A DNA stretch of 64,000 bases, from NCBI RefSeq assembly GCF_030291075.1, contig NZ_CP127407.1, forward strand, positions 3,470,001-3,534,000, read 5' to 3'. Shown here in pieces: positions 26,701 to 34,498 of the stretch (position 1 is the stretch's first letter; every line of letters begins with the position of its first letter). The stretch comes from Stenotrophomonas sp. 57 (lineage in GTDB: Bacteria > Pseudomonadota > Gammaproteobacteria > Xanthomonadales > Xanthomonadaceae). The translations under genes and the position numbers were made by a program. The notes under the pieces are model-generated. The model saw only the letters and a program-made list of their open reading frames with translations, made no database searches and was not told the origin of the DNA.

Positions 26701-26903
26701 TCCAGCACCTGGGTGATGCGGCTTTCGATGACCGCCGCCGACGCGCCGGTGTAGTCCACCGACACCGACACGATCGGCGGATCAATGGCCGGCAGTTCGC
26801 GCAGGGTCAGCCGGGTGAAGGACATCACGCCCAGCACCAGCAACAGCAGGCTCATCACCACGGCGAACACCGGCCGCTGGATGGAGACGTCGGACAGCTT
26901 CAT
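23778..26903 (-). CDS. RND multidrug efflux transporter, inner-membrane subunit (HAE1)
   Basis: The protein has 1041 residues, the usual RND length, with twelve helices in two blocks and two large periplasmic loops. The N-terminus MKLSDVSIQRPVFAVVMSLL is typical, and the conserved Asp pair for proton relay is present in CIGLVVDDAIVVVEN. It exports drugs or other hydrophobic compounds from the periplasm with its adaptor and an outer-membrane channel. No channel gene is present, as in the S. maltophilia two-gene pumps (SmeGH, SmeMN types); which one it is cannot be settled here. It overlaps the adaptor gene by ATGA. Confidence 0.95.
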   Translation of the reverse strand: MKLSDVSIQRPVFAVVMSLLLLVLGVMSFTRLTLRELPAIDPPIVSVSVDYTGASAAVIESRITQVLEDALAGIEGIDTINARSTNGRSQVSIEFTSNRDIEAAANDVRDAVSRVADRMPEEARPPEIAKVESDADPIIWFNMVSSTMDTLELSDYADRYVVDRFSSLDGVAQVRIGGRQRYAMRIWLDRDQLAARGLTTGDVETALRNENVELPAGRIESTDRDFTLRVERNYIKPEDFATIPLGKGRDGYVVRMGDVAKIELASAERRAYYRSNGEPGIGLGIVKTSTANSLDVARTARAEAERVALSLPKGTQIFVAFDNTTFIEAAVDRVYATLVEAMILVLAVIWLFLGSFRAALIPAVTVPVCLVAAFIALYAFDFSINLLTLLALVLCIGLVVDDAIVVVENVQRRIDLGEPPLVASKRGTTQVAFAVIATTAVLVAVFLPVGFLEGNTGRLFRELAVALAAAVALSAFVALTLTPMMASKLLKPHTGQAPRGLHGFINRNLERLASGYGRVLDHHVDRTWIYLLVMVAALAASWGLLKLLPSELAPAEDRGSFQIMIDGPEGAGYDYTVQQVQQVEALLAPHVGPDKPIVRANPRVPGGWGASEEMHTGRVSIFLQPWRQRSEATPDVANELQKELDTIRGVRVRTQVGGGLVRSGGQPFQIVLGGPEYAEIAQWRDRVLLRMADNPGLVGPDSDYKETRPQMRVNIDRQRAADLGVPVTAIGSALETMMGSRRVTTFVDNGEEYDVLVQAGRDGRASPADLAAIRVRATSGELVPLSNLVTLSEVAEAGTLNRFNRLRSITITAGLAPGYPLGEAIAWAQNVAREELPQYAQVNWKGESREYQSAGGAVLLTFAMALLVVYLVLAAQFESFIHPLTIMLTVPLGVLGALVGLWVSGGTVNLFSQIGIVMLVGLAAKNGILIVEFANQLRDDGRTVREAIIESAMVRLRPILMTSIATVVGAIPLVVAGGPGSASRGTIGIVIIFGVTLSTFLSLFVVPAFYARLAPYTRSPEAVKRELEKQEAESPSVGGHA

Positions 26904-28006
26904 CCGCCGTGGCCCTCGGCCGCGACCGGTGCCGGCGCGTCAGCCGGCTTCGCGCCGCTGGCCGGTGCCGCATCCTTGGCCGCGACCTTCAGGCCCGGGC
27001 GCAGCTTGCCGGTGCCGTCGACCACGATGCGCTGGCCGGCCTCCAGGCCCTGCTTGATCTCGACCACGCCGGCACGGCGCGCACCGGTCACCACGTCCAC
27101 GCGCTCGACGCTGTCGTCGTTCTTGATGCGGTACACGAAGGTATCGCGGCCGACCTGCACCACGGCGATTTCCGGCACCACCAGCGCCGGGCGCTCGGGA
27201 CGGAACAGGCGCACGTCCAGCAGCATGCCGGGGCGCAGTGCGTGGTCGCCGTTGGCGAAGTCGGCGCGCACGGTCACCGCACGGGTGGCCGGATCGATGC
27301 GTGCGTCGATGGTGCTGACCACGCCCTCGAAGGTACGGCCCGGCCACGCCACGCTGGTGGCACTGACCTTGTCACCGACGCCCAGCGCGGCCAGTTCCAC
27401 TTCCGGCACCTGGAAATCGATGTGCATGTGCTCGATGTCGTCGAGCGTGGCGATGACCGTGGTCGGGGTCACCAGCGAGCCAGGGCTGACCTGGCGGATG
27501 CCGAGCACGCCGGCGAACGGTGCGCGCACACGGCGATCACCGATGTCGGCCTGCATCTGCATCACGCGCGCCTCAGCGGCATCACGGATCGACTTCTGCG
27601 TATCCAGCGTGGCGCTGGACACCAACCGCTGGGAGGCCAGCTCGCGCTGGCGCTTGTACAGCTGGTCGGCCTCGTGGAAGGTGGCCTGCGCCTGCACCAG
27701 CGCCGCTTCCTGGGCCTGGCCGCGCAGGGTCACGATCGGCGCACCGGCGGCGATGTGCTGGCCGCTTTCGAAATGCACCTTCTCGACGATCTCGCTGACC
27801 TTGGCGGTGACGCTGATCGACTCGCGCGCCTTGGCGGTGCCCAGTGCCTGCAGGGTGTCGTTCCACTGCGTGGGCTGCACGACCTGCGCGGTAACCGGCA
27901 CTGCTTCGCCCTGCCGACGCGCGGCGGCCTCCTGTTTGCCTGCGCACCCGGCCAGCACGGCCAGGCTGAGGCCAAGGGCCAGGGTCGAAGCGATACGAGC
28001 CAACAT
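26900..28006 (-). CDS. RND efflux periplasmic adaptor lipoprotein
   Basis: The protein has 368 residues from the ATG at 28006, which follows CAGGACC. A lipobox LAGC (LALGLSLAVLAGCAGKQ) anchors it to the inner membrane. The usual order follows: lipoyl halves around a helical hairpin (EIVEKVHFESGQHIAAGAPI and VRAPFAGVLGIRQVSPGSLV), a beta-barrel domain and a membrane-proximal domain, then an Ala/Pro-rich tail. It links the RND pump to an outer-membrane factor encoded elsewhere. An upstream start would add 22 residues and hide the lipobox. No regulator gene sits beside the operon. Confidence 0.93.
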   Translation of the reverse strand: MLARIASTLALGLSLAVLAGCAGKQEAAARRQGEAVPVTAQVVQPTQWNDTLQALGTAKARESISVTAKVSEIVEKVHFESGQHIAAGAPIVTLRGQAQEAALVQAQATFHEADQLYKRQRELASQRLVSSATLDTQKSIRDAAEARVMQMQADIGDRRVRAPFAGVLGIRQVSPGSLVTPTTVIATLDDIEHMHIDFQVPEVELAALGVGDKVSATSVAWPGRTFEGVVSTIDARIDPATRAVTVRADFANGDHALRPGMLLDVRLFRPERPALVVPEIAVVQVGRDTFVYRIKNDDSVERVDVVTGARRAGVVEIKQGLEAGQRIVVDGTGKLRPGLKVAAKDAAPASGAKPADAPAPVAAEGHGG

Positions 28007-28230
28007 GAACGGTCCTGATTGATCCACGGCCGCCGAGTGTAGGCAAGGGCCTGCAAAAGCGGTATGTGCCAAGCGTTTACCGGCGTGGAGCCGGCACCGC
28101 GATGGCGCCTTGAACCCGTTCCATGCAAGGCTGATGGCGGCGGTGTCGGCGTGTGTCGGGGTGTATCCAGCCGTGCACCGCAGGCATTGCCGTCGTAGAG
28201 TCGAAGCTGCCCGACCGAGGGCGTTGGGCA

Positions 28231-28260
28231 GGGGGCGGATCCTGGCGGGGATCCGGCCCC
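28231..28260. repeat. Partial GGATCC palindrome with T-run on plus side
   Basis: GCGGATCC and GGATCCGGCCCC form a short hairpin, and G followed by seven T residues comes next on the plus strand. It resembles a truncated GGGGTCAGA-family member. A T-run in this direction would end plus-strand transcripts, though both neighbouring genes run on the minus strand. The rest of 28007-28306 shows nothing clear. Confidence 0.5.
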
Positions 28261-28306
28261 GTTTTTTTGCCCGGCGCGTGGGCAGCGCCAGGCCATGCCC
28301 GGCGGA

Positions 28307-30370
28307 TCAGTACCGGTAGTTCACCTTCATCCACAGGCTGCGCCCGGGCTCGTTGATGCGCAGCGGGTCGGCCGGGAAGCCGAAGTCGGCACTGCCGGCC
28401 AGGTTCAGGTGCTCGCTGTAGGCGCGGTCGAACACGTTGTCCACGCCCGCACTGAGCTGCAGTTGCGAACTGAAACGGTACGCCGCATTGAGCGCGAACG
28501 TGGCGAAGCCGGCACTGGGCCCCAGGTCCTGCGCGACCACGTTGCCCTGCCCGTCGGCCACGCGGTGCTGGTGGGTCACCGCGCGCAGCAGTGCCCCGGC
28601 ACTCCAGCGCTGGCCTTCCCAGTTCGCACTCAGACGCGCTTCCAGCGGCGGCATCTGCGGCAGCGGACGCTGCTGGTCGCGGTTCTCGCCCCAGGCGTAG
28701 GCCAGCGTGCCCCCCAGCTTCCACTGTTCGGCCAGGCTCACTTCCAGCCCCGCCTCGGCACCAGCGATGCGCGCATCGATGTTGCCGGCCTGGCTCATGC
28801 CCATCATGCCGCTGCCGTGATAGGTGAACAGGATGTAGTCCTGGATCTGCCCGGCGTAGGCCGAGACCCAGGCCTGCACGCGCGGGCCCTTGTACTGCAG
28901 GCCGACGTCCAGCTGGGTGGTGCGCTCCGGCTGGATGCCGGCAAACGCGTTCGGTGCACCGGCCGGGCCGTGATCGGGCGAGAACAGCTCCCAGTAGTCG
29001 GGCATGCGCTGGCTGTGGCCGAGACCGGCATACCCGGTCAAGCCATCGGCCAGGTCCTGTTCGTAACGCAGGAAACCACTGCCCAGCCATTTCTTGCGGC
29101 GTTGGCCCGACGTCGGATTGGGCATGTTCCCCATCATGCCGCGGATCGACTGCCGCTCATCGCGCACGCTGGCGCGATCGATGCGCAGGCCACTGATCCA
29201 GCGCTGGTCGGTGCCGGCGCCCAGCGTCAGTTCGGTGAACACGCCATAGCGGCGGAAGTCGGCATCGGTCGCCCACGCGGCCTGGCGGTAGGTATCGCGG
29301 CCCATGCCCATGCGCCCGCGATGGCGGCTGTCCTCGCCATCCACACCGGCCACCAGCTGCACGTCCTGCCAACGCCACTCGGAACTGACCCGGCCGCCCT
29401 GGGTACGGCGGTCCACGTTCGATGCCATCGGCATCGGCATCATGCTGTCGGGATTCGGCGTGCGCAGCGTGTAGTTGTCCATCACGTGGTCGGCTTCGTT
29501 GTAGTACACGTTGGCCTGCACCGTGTCCCACGCGCCCGGCAGGTTGCGCTTCTCGAAGCGTGCCGCGTAGCTGGTGCGCTCGAACGCGGCGCCGTCCATG
29601 CCACGCCCGGCATAGCGCGCGATCGCATCGCCGGCACCGGCGGAGATTTCCAGCAGCGTATCGGCGTCCGGCGTCCAGCCGATGGCCACGTCACCGTTCC
29701 ACTTGCGCCACTTCGACGGCACCACGTCACCGTGGCCATCCTTGTAGTCATCGGCTTCGGAACGGTTGCCGCTGGCACGCACGTACCCGGTCGGGTTGCC
29801 CAGGGTCAGGTCCAGCACCTGGTCGTTGCGGTTGCGCGAACCGACCAGCGCACTGGCATCGGCACGCAGGCCCGGTTCTTCGAAGCGCGGCGTGTCGCGC
29901 TCGAAGCGCACGGTACCGGCCGACGCACCTGCACCCCAGCGCACGCTCTGCGGCCCCTTGATGATGGTCAGCCGGTCGAAGCTCTCCGGCGCGATGTAGG
30001 ACAGCGGATTGTCCATGCGCGACGGGCAGGCACCGATCAGGTTGCCGTCGTTGCTGAGGATGTTCAGGCGCGAACCGAACATGCCGCGCAGCACCGGGTC
30101 GCCATTGGTGCCGCCGTTGCGGATGGCGGAGAAGCCGGGAACGGTCTTCAGGTAATCGGCGCCATCACTGGCCGGCACCGGCTGCCGCGGCAGGCGCGGA
30201 TCGGTCACCCAGTGCAGCGGCGAGGACGGTGCGGCGGCGGTGACCACCATCGTGTCGAGGGTGCGCGCTTCTTCGGCGGGCGCAGCGTGGGCCAGTGACG
30301 TGGCCACGGCCAGGCCAAAGGCAACCGGCAGGCGCACGCAGGCGCCCGCAGGGCGGGAAGTCATCTTCAT
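28307..30370 (-). CDS. TonB-dependent copper receptor (OprC type)
   Basis: The protein has 687 residues: signal peptide (cut after AHA), a TonB-box-like segment TLDTMVVTA, a plug (about 60-180, with RLNILSNDGNLIGACPSRMD and RLTIIKGPQSVRWGAGASAG) and a 22-strand barrel ending in a terminal aromatic residue. It is rich in methionine clusters near loops (SMMPMPMASN, MMGNMPNP, SGMMGMSQ) suited to binding copper, as in OprC/NosA. It imports or binds copper at the outer membrane. The DUF2946 gene lies 71 bases upstream on the same strand, which supports a metal role. Confidence 0.92.
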   Translation of the reverse strand: MKMTSRPAGACVRLPVAFGLAVATSLAHAAPAEEARTLDTMVVTAAAPSSPLHWVTDPRLPRQPVPASDGADYLKTVPGFSAIRNGGTNGDPVLRGMFGSRLNILSNDGNLIGACPSRMDNPLSYIAPESFDRLTIIKGPQSVRWGAGASAGTVRFERDTPRFEEPGLRADASALVGSRNRNDQVLDLTLGNPTGYVRASGNRSEADDYKDGHGDVVPSKWRKWNGDVAIGWTPDADTLLEISAGAGDAIARYAGRGMDGAAFERTSYAARFEKRNLPGAWDTVQANVYYNEADHVMDNYTLRTPNPDSMMPMPMASNVDRRTQGGRVSSEWRWQDVQLVAGVDGEDSRHRGRMGMGRDTYRQAAWATDADFRRYGVFTELTLGAGTDQRWISGLRIDRASVRDERQSIRGMMGNMPNPTSGQRRKKWLGSGFLRYEQDLADGLTGYAGLGHSQRMPDYWELFSPDHGPAGAPNAFAGIQPERTTQLDVGLQYKGPRVQAWVSAYAGQIQDYILFTYHGSGMMGMSQAGNIDARIAGAEAGLEVSLAEQWKLGGTLAYAWGENRDQQRPLPQMPPLEARLSANWEGQRWSAGALLRAVTHQHRVADGQGNVVAQDLGPSAGFATFALNAAYRFSSQLQLSAGVDNVFDRAYSEHLNLAGSADFGFPADPLRINEPGRSLWMKVNYRY

Positions 30371-30441
30371 CGGAACAGCTCCAAGGTACGCACGCGCGCA
30401 TGGCGCCCGGTCAGGCGTCGTGCGACAGATTCACGGGAATA

Positions 30442-30873
30442 TCAGCGGACGATGGAGACGCGTGGTGGCCCACGTGCCGCATGTGCTGGCCAGTGCAGCG
30501 CGGGCAGTACCTGCTGCGACCACGGGAACACCAGGCGCGGCCGCCACAACAGCGGCAACAGCAGCACCAGCACCGCCAGCCACGGCAGCAGGCGCATCGC
30601 CAGCACGCAGTACTCGCAGGCTTCGCCGTGCATGGCGTGCGGATCGGCCGGGCGGTTGGGCGCTGCCGGCGCAGCGCCGTGCTGATCGTGCCCGGCCATG
30701 GGCATGTCGTGCATGTCATGGCCCATCGCGGCGTGGTCCATGCCCGCCATCGCCGCGTGATCCATCGGCTGCGGTTGCAGCGCGCGGCTGACCAGTGGCG
30801 CAAGCACCATCAGCAGCGTCGCCAGGATGGCGAGCTGGAGCAGAAGGCGCTGCGGGCGGGACTGGCGGGTCAC
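30442..30873 (-). CDS. DUF2946 protein, His/Met-rich, linked to copper receptor
   Basis: The protein has about 143 residues, starting at a GTG at 30873 ahead of a membrane segment (RLLLQLAILATLLMVLAPLV). A histidine/methionine-rich stretch follows (PMDHAAMAGMDHAAMGHDMH and more), then CEYC and a second hydrophobic helix. This is the DUF2946 layout, often found near copper genes. The His/Met-rich loop is likely to bind copper in the periplasm. The in-frame region further upstream runs into repeats and is not likely to be coding. Confidence 0.8.
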   Translation of the reverse strand: MTRQSRPQRLLLQLAILATLLMVLAPLVSRALQPQPMDHAAMAGMDHAAMGHDMHDMPMAGHDQHGAAPAAPNRPADPHAMHGEACEYCVLAMRLLPWLAVLVLLLPLLWRPRLVFPWSQQVLPALHWPAHAARGPPRVSIVR

Positions 30874-30939
30874 CCCGCTAGTGTAGAGGCGGGTGCAGGG
30901 TTGCCCGTGCGACGAACCGTCGCAGGAGGAGGTTTGTCG

Positions 30940-31017
30940 GCAGGGCTTGCAGCCCTGCACCTGCCGAATCAACGTCAATGTCAACGTCAAAAGCGGGCAA
31001 TCCGTGGGATGGCGGGG
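30940..31017. repeat. Composite repeat copy A (hairpin + hexamer tract + GGCGGGG tail)
   Basis: The order is a GCAGGGCTTGCAGCCCTGC hairpin, a spacer, a tandem AACGTC-type hexamer tract (about 30970-30990), then AAGCGGGCAATCCGTGGGATGGCGGGG. The same order appears as the reverse complement at 31348-31435 (copy B), with a different hexamer (AACAGC). The two copies point at each other across the gap between the DUF2946 and LysR genes. Confidence 0.8.
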
Positions 31018-31112
31018 TGGGTCCGGTTGCGGGAGACGCCGTAAACCCGTCCTTGGGGGCTTGGCCGCGGCATCCATGCCGCGGACACTCCCGCAACCGG
31101 ACCCACCCCGCC
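31011..31112. repeat. 25-bp perfect inverted repeat
   Basis: Bases 31011-31035 and 31088-31112 are exact reverse complements. A second 9-bp stem (CCGCGGCAT/ATGCCGCGG, 31065-31084) lies inside the loop, which also holds GACGCCGTAAACCC, a motif that recurs near 31318 and 40857. The structure would be a very stable cruciform or RNA hairpin. Confidence 0.9.
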
Positions 31113-31148
31113 TTTGACAGTTTTCAGCGATCTGTCAGAACGACTCTC

Positions 31149-31189
31149 GGGGTCAGATCCGTTTTCCGAAGGAAAACGGATCTGACCCC
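31149..31189. repeat. GGGGTCAGA-type palindrome, perfect 19-bp arms
   Basis: GGGGTCAGATCCGTTTTCC, loop GAA, GGAAAACGGATCTGACCCC. This is the best-preserved copy of the family in the window. Confidence 0.9.
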
Positions 31190-31265
31190 AGATGTATCTC
31201 GATATCTGACAGATGTGTCGACCAAGGTCGACACATGCCAACAGCCGCCGGAATCTGTCAGAGGT

Positions 31266-31351
31266 GGGGCGGTGTGGGCAGTCAGGACCGATGGCGCCAT
31301 CGAGCCCCCATGGATGGGTTTACGGCGTGTCCTGCCTGCCCACACCGCCCC
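31266..31351. repeat. 16-bp inverted repeat, second member of the GGCGGGG family
   Basis: GGGGCGGTGTGGGCAG (31266-31281) pairs exactly with CTGCCCACACCGCCCC (31336-31351). The loop contains CCCCCATGGATGGG and TTTACGGCGTG, an inverted version of the motif in the 31011-31112 element. Confidence 0.85.
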
Positions 31352-31435
31352 GCCAACCCACGGAATGCCGCTTCTGCTGTTGCTGTTGCTGTTGCTTTGG
31401 TCCGCAGCAGGTGCAGGGCTGCAAGCCCTGCTCGA
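31348..31435. repeat. Composite repeat copy B (inverted relative to copy A)
   Basis: Read on the minus strand it repeats copy A: GCAGGGCTTGCAGCCCTGC hairpin, spacer, an AACAGC hexamer tract (about 31375-31396), then AAGCGGCATTCCGTGGGTTGGCGGGG. The gap 30874-31443 is filled by these elements and holds no gene. Confidence 0.8.
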
Positions 31436-31443
31436 CCAACCCA

Positions 31444-32427
31444 TCACACCGTGATGGTCTGGGTCAGCGATTCCCACGTCGGCGGCACCGGCCACGCGGC
31501 GGTCTGGTTGCCATCCAGCACCCGCCGTAGGTCGCGCGGATCAATCTGCGGCGCCAGCACATGCACCAGTTCCAGCGCGTAATCACGCAGCACCCGGTCG
31601 CGCGGCAGCACCGCCCAGGCGATGCACTCGCTGATCGGGTCCGGCGCCGGCCACGATCTCAGGTCTTCGTCGTTGGAACTGACCGCCATCTCAGCCAGCA
31701 GCCCCACGCCCAGCCCGGTGCGCACGTAGGTCTTGATCAGGTCGGCGTCGAGCGCGGTCAGTGCCAGGTCCGGCACCAGACCGTGAGCAGCGAAGGCGCG
31801 CTGCAACGACGAGTTCGGGCGGGTCGAGGATTCGTAGCTGATCAACGGTTGGCGGGCCAGCGCGGCCAGGTCCGGTGCACGACCGGCGCGATCCAGCGGA
31901 TGGCCCTTGGGCACCACCACCAGCCGTCGCCAGCGGAACAGCGGTACCGCGATGCCATCGGTGGGTTCGCCACCGGCAGTACTGATGATCGCGATATCGG
32001 CATCGCCCTGGTTCAGGCGGTCCAGCGCGTCGGCTTCGCCGGCCTGCTGCAGGTGCACGCTCACCTGCGGGTAGGCCTGCTTGATTGCTGCCACCGCGGG
32101 CGGCAGCACGAAGCGTGCCTGGGTGTGGGTGGTGGTCAGGATCAGCTGGCCCTGGCTTTCACGGCGCTGGTTGGCGGCATAGGTGCGGATGTTGTTGGCC
32201 TCGGCCAGCACCGCGCGGGCGCGGGCGATGACCTCGGTGCCGGCCGGCGTGACCGACTCCAGGCTGCGGCCCTTGCGCACGAACAACAGGAAGCCGAGCT
32301 CGTCCTCCAGCTGCTTGAGCTGCTTGGACAGGCCGGGCTGGGTGGCGTGCACGCGCGAGGCGGCCAGCGTGATGTTCAGCTCGGCGTCGGCGATGGCAAC
32401 CAGGTAGCGCAGCTGGGTCAGCGTCAT
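31444..32427 (-). CDS. cysB: LysR-family regulator, CysB-like
   Basis: The 327-residue protein has an N-terminal winged helix (MTLTQLRYLVAIADAELNIT, RVHATQPGLSKQLKQLEDEL) and a C-terminal inducer-binding domain. The wording QPGLSKQLKQLE and the effector-region TTHTQARFVLPP are those of CysB/Cbl, which sense O-acetylserine or sulfate status and control sulfur assimilation. It is transcribed divergently from cysK across a 208-base gap, the usual setting for control of the neighbour. Confidence 0.88.
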   Translation of the reverse strand: MTLTQLRYLVAIADAELNITLAASRVHATQPGLSKQLKQLEDELGFLLFVRKGRSLESVTPAGTEVIARARAVLAEANNIRTYAANQRRESQGQLILTTTHTQARFVLPPAVAAIKQAYPQVSVHLQQAGEADALDRLNQGDADIAIISTAGGEPTDGIAVPLFRWRRLVVVPKGHPLDRAGRAPDLAALARQPLISYESSTRPNSSLQRAFAAHGLVPDLALTALDADLIKTYVRTGLGVGLLAEMAVSSNDEDLRSWPAPDPISECIAWAVLPRDRVLRDYALELVHVLAPQIDPRDLRRVLDGNQTAAWPVPPTWESLTQTITV

Positions 32428-32484
32428 GGGCAGGCGGGCGGCGTGGGGCGGAGGTCCACTCTAGGGTCAATTGCCGTCACCAGC

Positions 32485-32505
32485 TTATAACCAAAGGTTG
32501 TTTAA
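32485..32505. promoter_or_regulatory. Candidate CysB-type dyad in the cysB-cysK gap
   Basis: TTATAACCAAAGGTTGTTTAA is an A/T-rich imperfect dyad (core AACC-AAA-GGTT) standing out in a GC-rich gap, 57 bases from the regulator start and 131 bases from cysK. The position fits a LysR-type site serving both genes. CysB sites are loosely conserved, so this is only a candidate. Confidence 0.4.
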
Positions 32506-32635
32506 GAAAGGTATCTGGTCATTTCCGGGCGTCATATGCCGGCGCTACGGTCAGCCGGCAGCCGCTGGCCTGAACAGCCAGCCCTCCCCCTTCGCCCGCC
32601 GAAGCCCGGCGCGGCCCCGTTTCCGGAGCGCTTCC

Positions 32636-33595
32636 ATGGCCCTGTACGACTCCATCCTCGATACCGTCGGCAACACCCCCATCGTCAAGCTGCAGCGCCT
32701 GGCGCCGCCGCAGGTCAGCCTCTACGCCAAGGTCGAGTCGTTCAACCCGGGCGGCTCGGTGAAGGACCGCCTGGCGCTGGCGATCATCCTCGACGCCGAA
32801 GCGCGCGGCGTACTCAAGCCGGGCGACACGATCGTGGAGGCCACCTCCGGCAACACCGGCGTTGCCTTGGCGATGGTGGCCGCCGCGCGCGGCTACAAGT
32901 TCGTGGCGACGATGGTCGAGACCTTCTCGGTGGAACGCCGCAAGCTGATGCGCGCGTATGGCGCGAAGGTGATCCTGACCCCGGCCGCCGAACGCGGCAG
33001 CGGCATGGTGCGCAAGGCGCGCGAACTGGCCGAGCAGCATGGCTGGTTCCTGGCCAGCCAGTTCGCCAACCCCGCCAATCCGAAGTATCACCGCAACACC
33101 ACCGCCGCCGAAATCCTGCGCGACTTCGCCGGCAAGCGGCTGGACTACTTCGTCAGCGGCTGGGGCACCGGCGGCACGCTCACCGGCGTCGGTGATGTAC
33201 TGAAGGTTGCGCGCCCGCAGACCCGCATCATCGCCACCGAGCCGGCCGGCGCCGCACTGCTGAAGGGCGATGACTGGAAGCCGCACAAGATCCAGGGCTG
33301 GACGCCGGACTTCGTGCCGGATGTACTCAACCGCGATGTGGTGGACGAGCTGGTGTCGGTGGACGATGACCGCGCGATCGCTACGGCACGTCGACTGGCC
33401 GCGGAGGAAGGCATCTTCGTCGGCATCTCCGCCGGCGCCACCGTGGCCAGCGCGCTGGACGTCGCTGCCCGCGCTGAACCGGGCTCGGTGATCCTGGCGA
33501 TGCTGCCGGACACCGGTGAACGCTATTTCTCCACGCCGCTGTTTGCTGATGTGAATGAGGGCTCCGACGACGATTGGCTGGCCGGCCTGCCGTGA
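32636..33595 (+). CDS. cysK: Cysteine synthase (O-acetylserine sulfhydrylase)
   Basis: The protein has 319 residues, starting at the ATG after CCGGAGCG. The PLP-binding Lys43 is in PGGSVKDR, the substrate loop is TSGNTG (70-75), and the phosphate-binding GWGTGGTLTGVG and the GISAGATVA segment are in place. It makes cysteine from O-acetylserine and sulfide in the cytosol. It lies divergent to the CysB-like gene. A strong hairpin begins 6 bases after its stop. Confidence 0.94.
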   Translation: MALYDSILDTVGNTPIVKLQRLAPPQVSLYAKVESFNPGGSVKDRLALAIILDAEARGVLKPGDTIVEATSGNTGVALAMVAAARGYKFVATMVETFSVERRKLMRAYGAKVILTPAAERGSGMVRKARELAEQHGWFLASQFANPANPKYHRNTTAAEILRDFAGKRLDYFVSGWGTGGTLTGVGDVLKVARPQTRIIATEPAGAALLKGDDWKPHKIQGWTPDFVPDVLNRDVVDELVSVDDDRAIATARRLAAEEGIFVGISAGATVASALDVAARAEPGSVILAMLPDTGERYFSTPLFADVNEGSDDDWLAGLP

Positions 33596-33600
33596 CACCC

Positions 33601-33640
33601 GGGGTCAGAGCCTTTTCCATCCGGAAAAGGCTCTGACCCC
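33601..33640. repeat. GGGGTCAGA-type palindrome after cysK
   Basis: GGGGTCAGAGCCTTTTCC, loop ATCC, GGAAAAGGCTCTGACCCC: 18-bp perfect arms, followed by GTTCTGCTT. It may serve as a transcript-end stabiliser or terminator for cysK. Confidence 0.9.
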
Positions 33641-33805
33641 GTTCTGCTTCAGCCTGCGTGAAGGCGCCGCCCGCCATCGTGCCTGGAAGCCGTCGGATCG
33701 CAGCGCGTGAGACGGTCATGACGCAGTATCGATGCCCTGTCCCCTACCGTGGGAACAGCCGGCGCAGATGCTGCGCGGATCACCTCACAGGCAGGAGACG
33801 GACGC

Positions 33806-34405
33806 ATGAAGATCGAAGTTTGGCAGGGCGACATCACGACCCTGGCGGTGGATGCGATCGTCAACGCGGCCAACGAAACACTGCTCGGTGGTGGCGGTGT
33901 CGACGGCGCGATCCATCGTGCAGCCGGCCGCGCATTGCTGGCCGAATGCGAGCGGCTGCCGGAGCTGCGCCCGGGCGTGCGTTGCCCGACCGGCGAAGTG
34001 CGCGCCACCGGTGCCTATGCACTGCCGGCACGCCATGTGCTGCACACGGTCGGGCCGGTCTGGCACGACGGCCAGCGCGATGAACCGGCACTGCTGGCCA
34101 ACTGCTACTGGAAGTCGCTGCAGCTGGCCGAGTCGCTGGGCGTGCAGTCGATCGCATTCCCGGCCATCAGCTGCGGCGTGTATGGCTATCCGCTGTACCA
34201 GGCCGCACAGATCGCAGTGACGGAAACGCTGGCATGGCAGCGCAGCCACGCGCAACCGATGCGCATCGTGCTGGTCGCGTTCAACACGGCCACCGCCAAG
34301 GCCTACCAGCAGGCGCTGGCCGTCGCCGGCCAGAGCACGGAAAACGAGCCACGCGGCACGATGCTGCCGCCGCTCAGCGATGCAGGCCTTGCCGCTGCGC
34401 ATTGA
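33806..34405 (+). CDS. Macrodomain protein, ADP-ribose/O-acetyl-ADP-ribose hydrolase
   Basis: The protein has 199 residues from the ATG preceded by GGCAGGAG. It is a single macrodomain: [20 protein letters not shown] (Asn20, Asn23 and the catalytic-loop Asp33), AIHRAAG, and the second phosphate loop [13 protein letters not shown]. YmdB/MacroD-type enzymes deacetylate O-acetyl-ADP-ribose or remove ADP-ribose from proteins. A bidirectional terminator follows. No ADP-ribosyltransferase is seen nearby. Confidence 0.92.
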   Translation: MKIEVWQGDITTLAVDAIVNAANETLLGGGGVDGAIHRAAGRALLAECERLPELRPGVRCPTGEVRATGAYALPARHVLHTVGPVWHDGQRDEPALLANCYWKSLQLAESLGVQSIAFPAISCGVYGYPLYQAAQIAVTETLAWQRSHAQPMRIVLVAFNTATAKAYQQALAVAGQSTENEPRGTMLPPLSDAGLAAAH

Positions 34406-34427
34406 AATCCGACGCAGCATGGAAAAG

Positions 34428-34455
34428 AAAAGGCCGGGCATTGCCCGGCCTTTTT
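34428..34455. terminator. Bidirectional rho-independent terminator
   Basis: AAAAGGCCGGGCA and TGCCCGGCCTTTT form a 13-bp stem with a single central base and T-runs in both directions. It sits between the convergent macrodomain and lipoprotein genes. Confidence 0.88.
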
Positions 34456-34474
34456 GCGTTGCACCGTTGATGTC

Positions 34475-34493
34475 ATCCACGCGTGGCGTGGAT
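34475..34493. repeat. SMAG-like hairpin without clear head
   Basis: ATCCACGCGTGGCGTGGAT matches the stem of the SMAG monomers at 56330 and 57133, but the GTAG/CTAC head is altered to CAC. Confidence 0.55.
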
Positions 34494-34498
34494 CACGT

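Noticed and set aside
23637..28022. Very long plus-strand open frame (over 1400 codons) across the RND pump genes
   Set aside because: It is antisense to the clearly coding pump and adaptor genes, has His/Arg/Gln-rich composition typical of shadow frames in GC-rich DNA, and no domain.
28231..28268. Terminator for the copper receptor gene
   Set aside because: The T-run follows the stem on the plus strand, whereas the receptor is transcribed on the minus strand, where the run is A-rich and comes before the stem.
30970..31396. Hexamer tracts as a CRISPR-like or coding repeat
   Set aside because: The units are six bases, with no spacers and no open reading frame that makes sense; they belong to the composite repeats.
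32519..33598. Minus-strand open frame opposite cysK
   Set aside because: It is antisense to a complete cysteine synthase gene and shows no family features.
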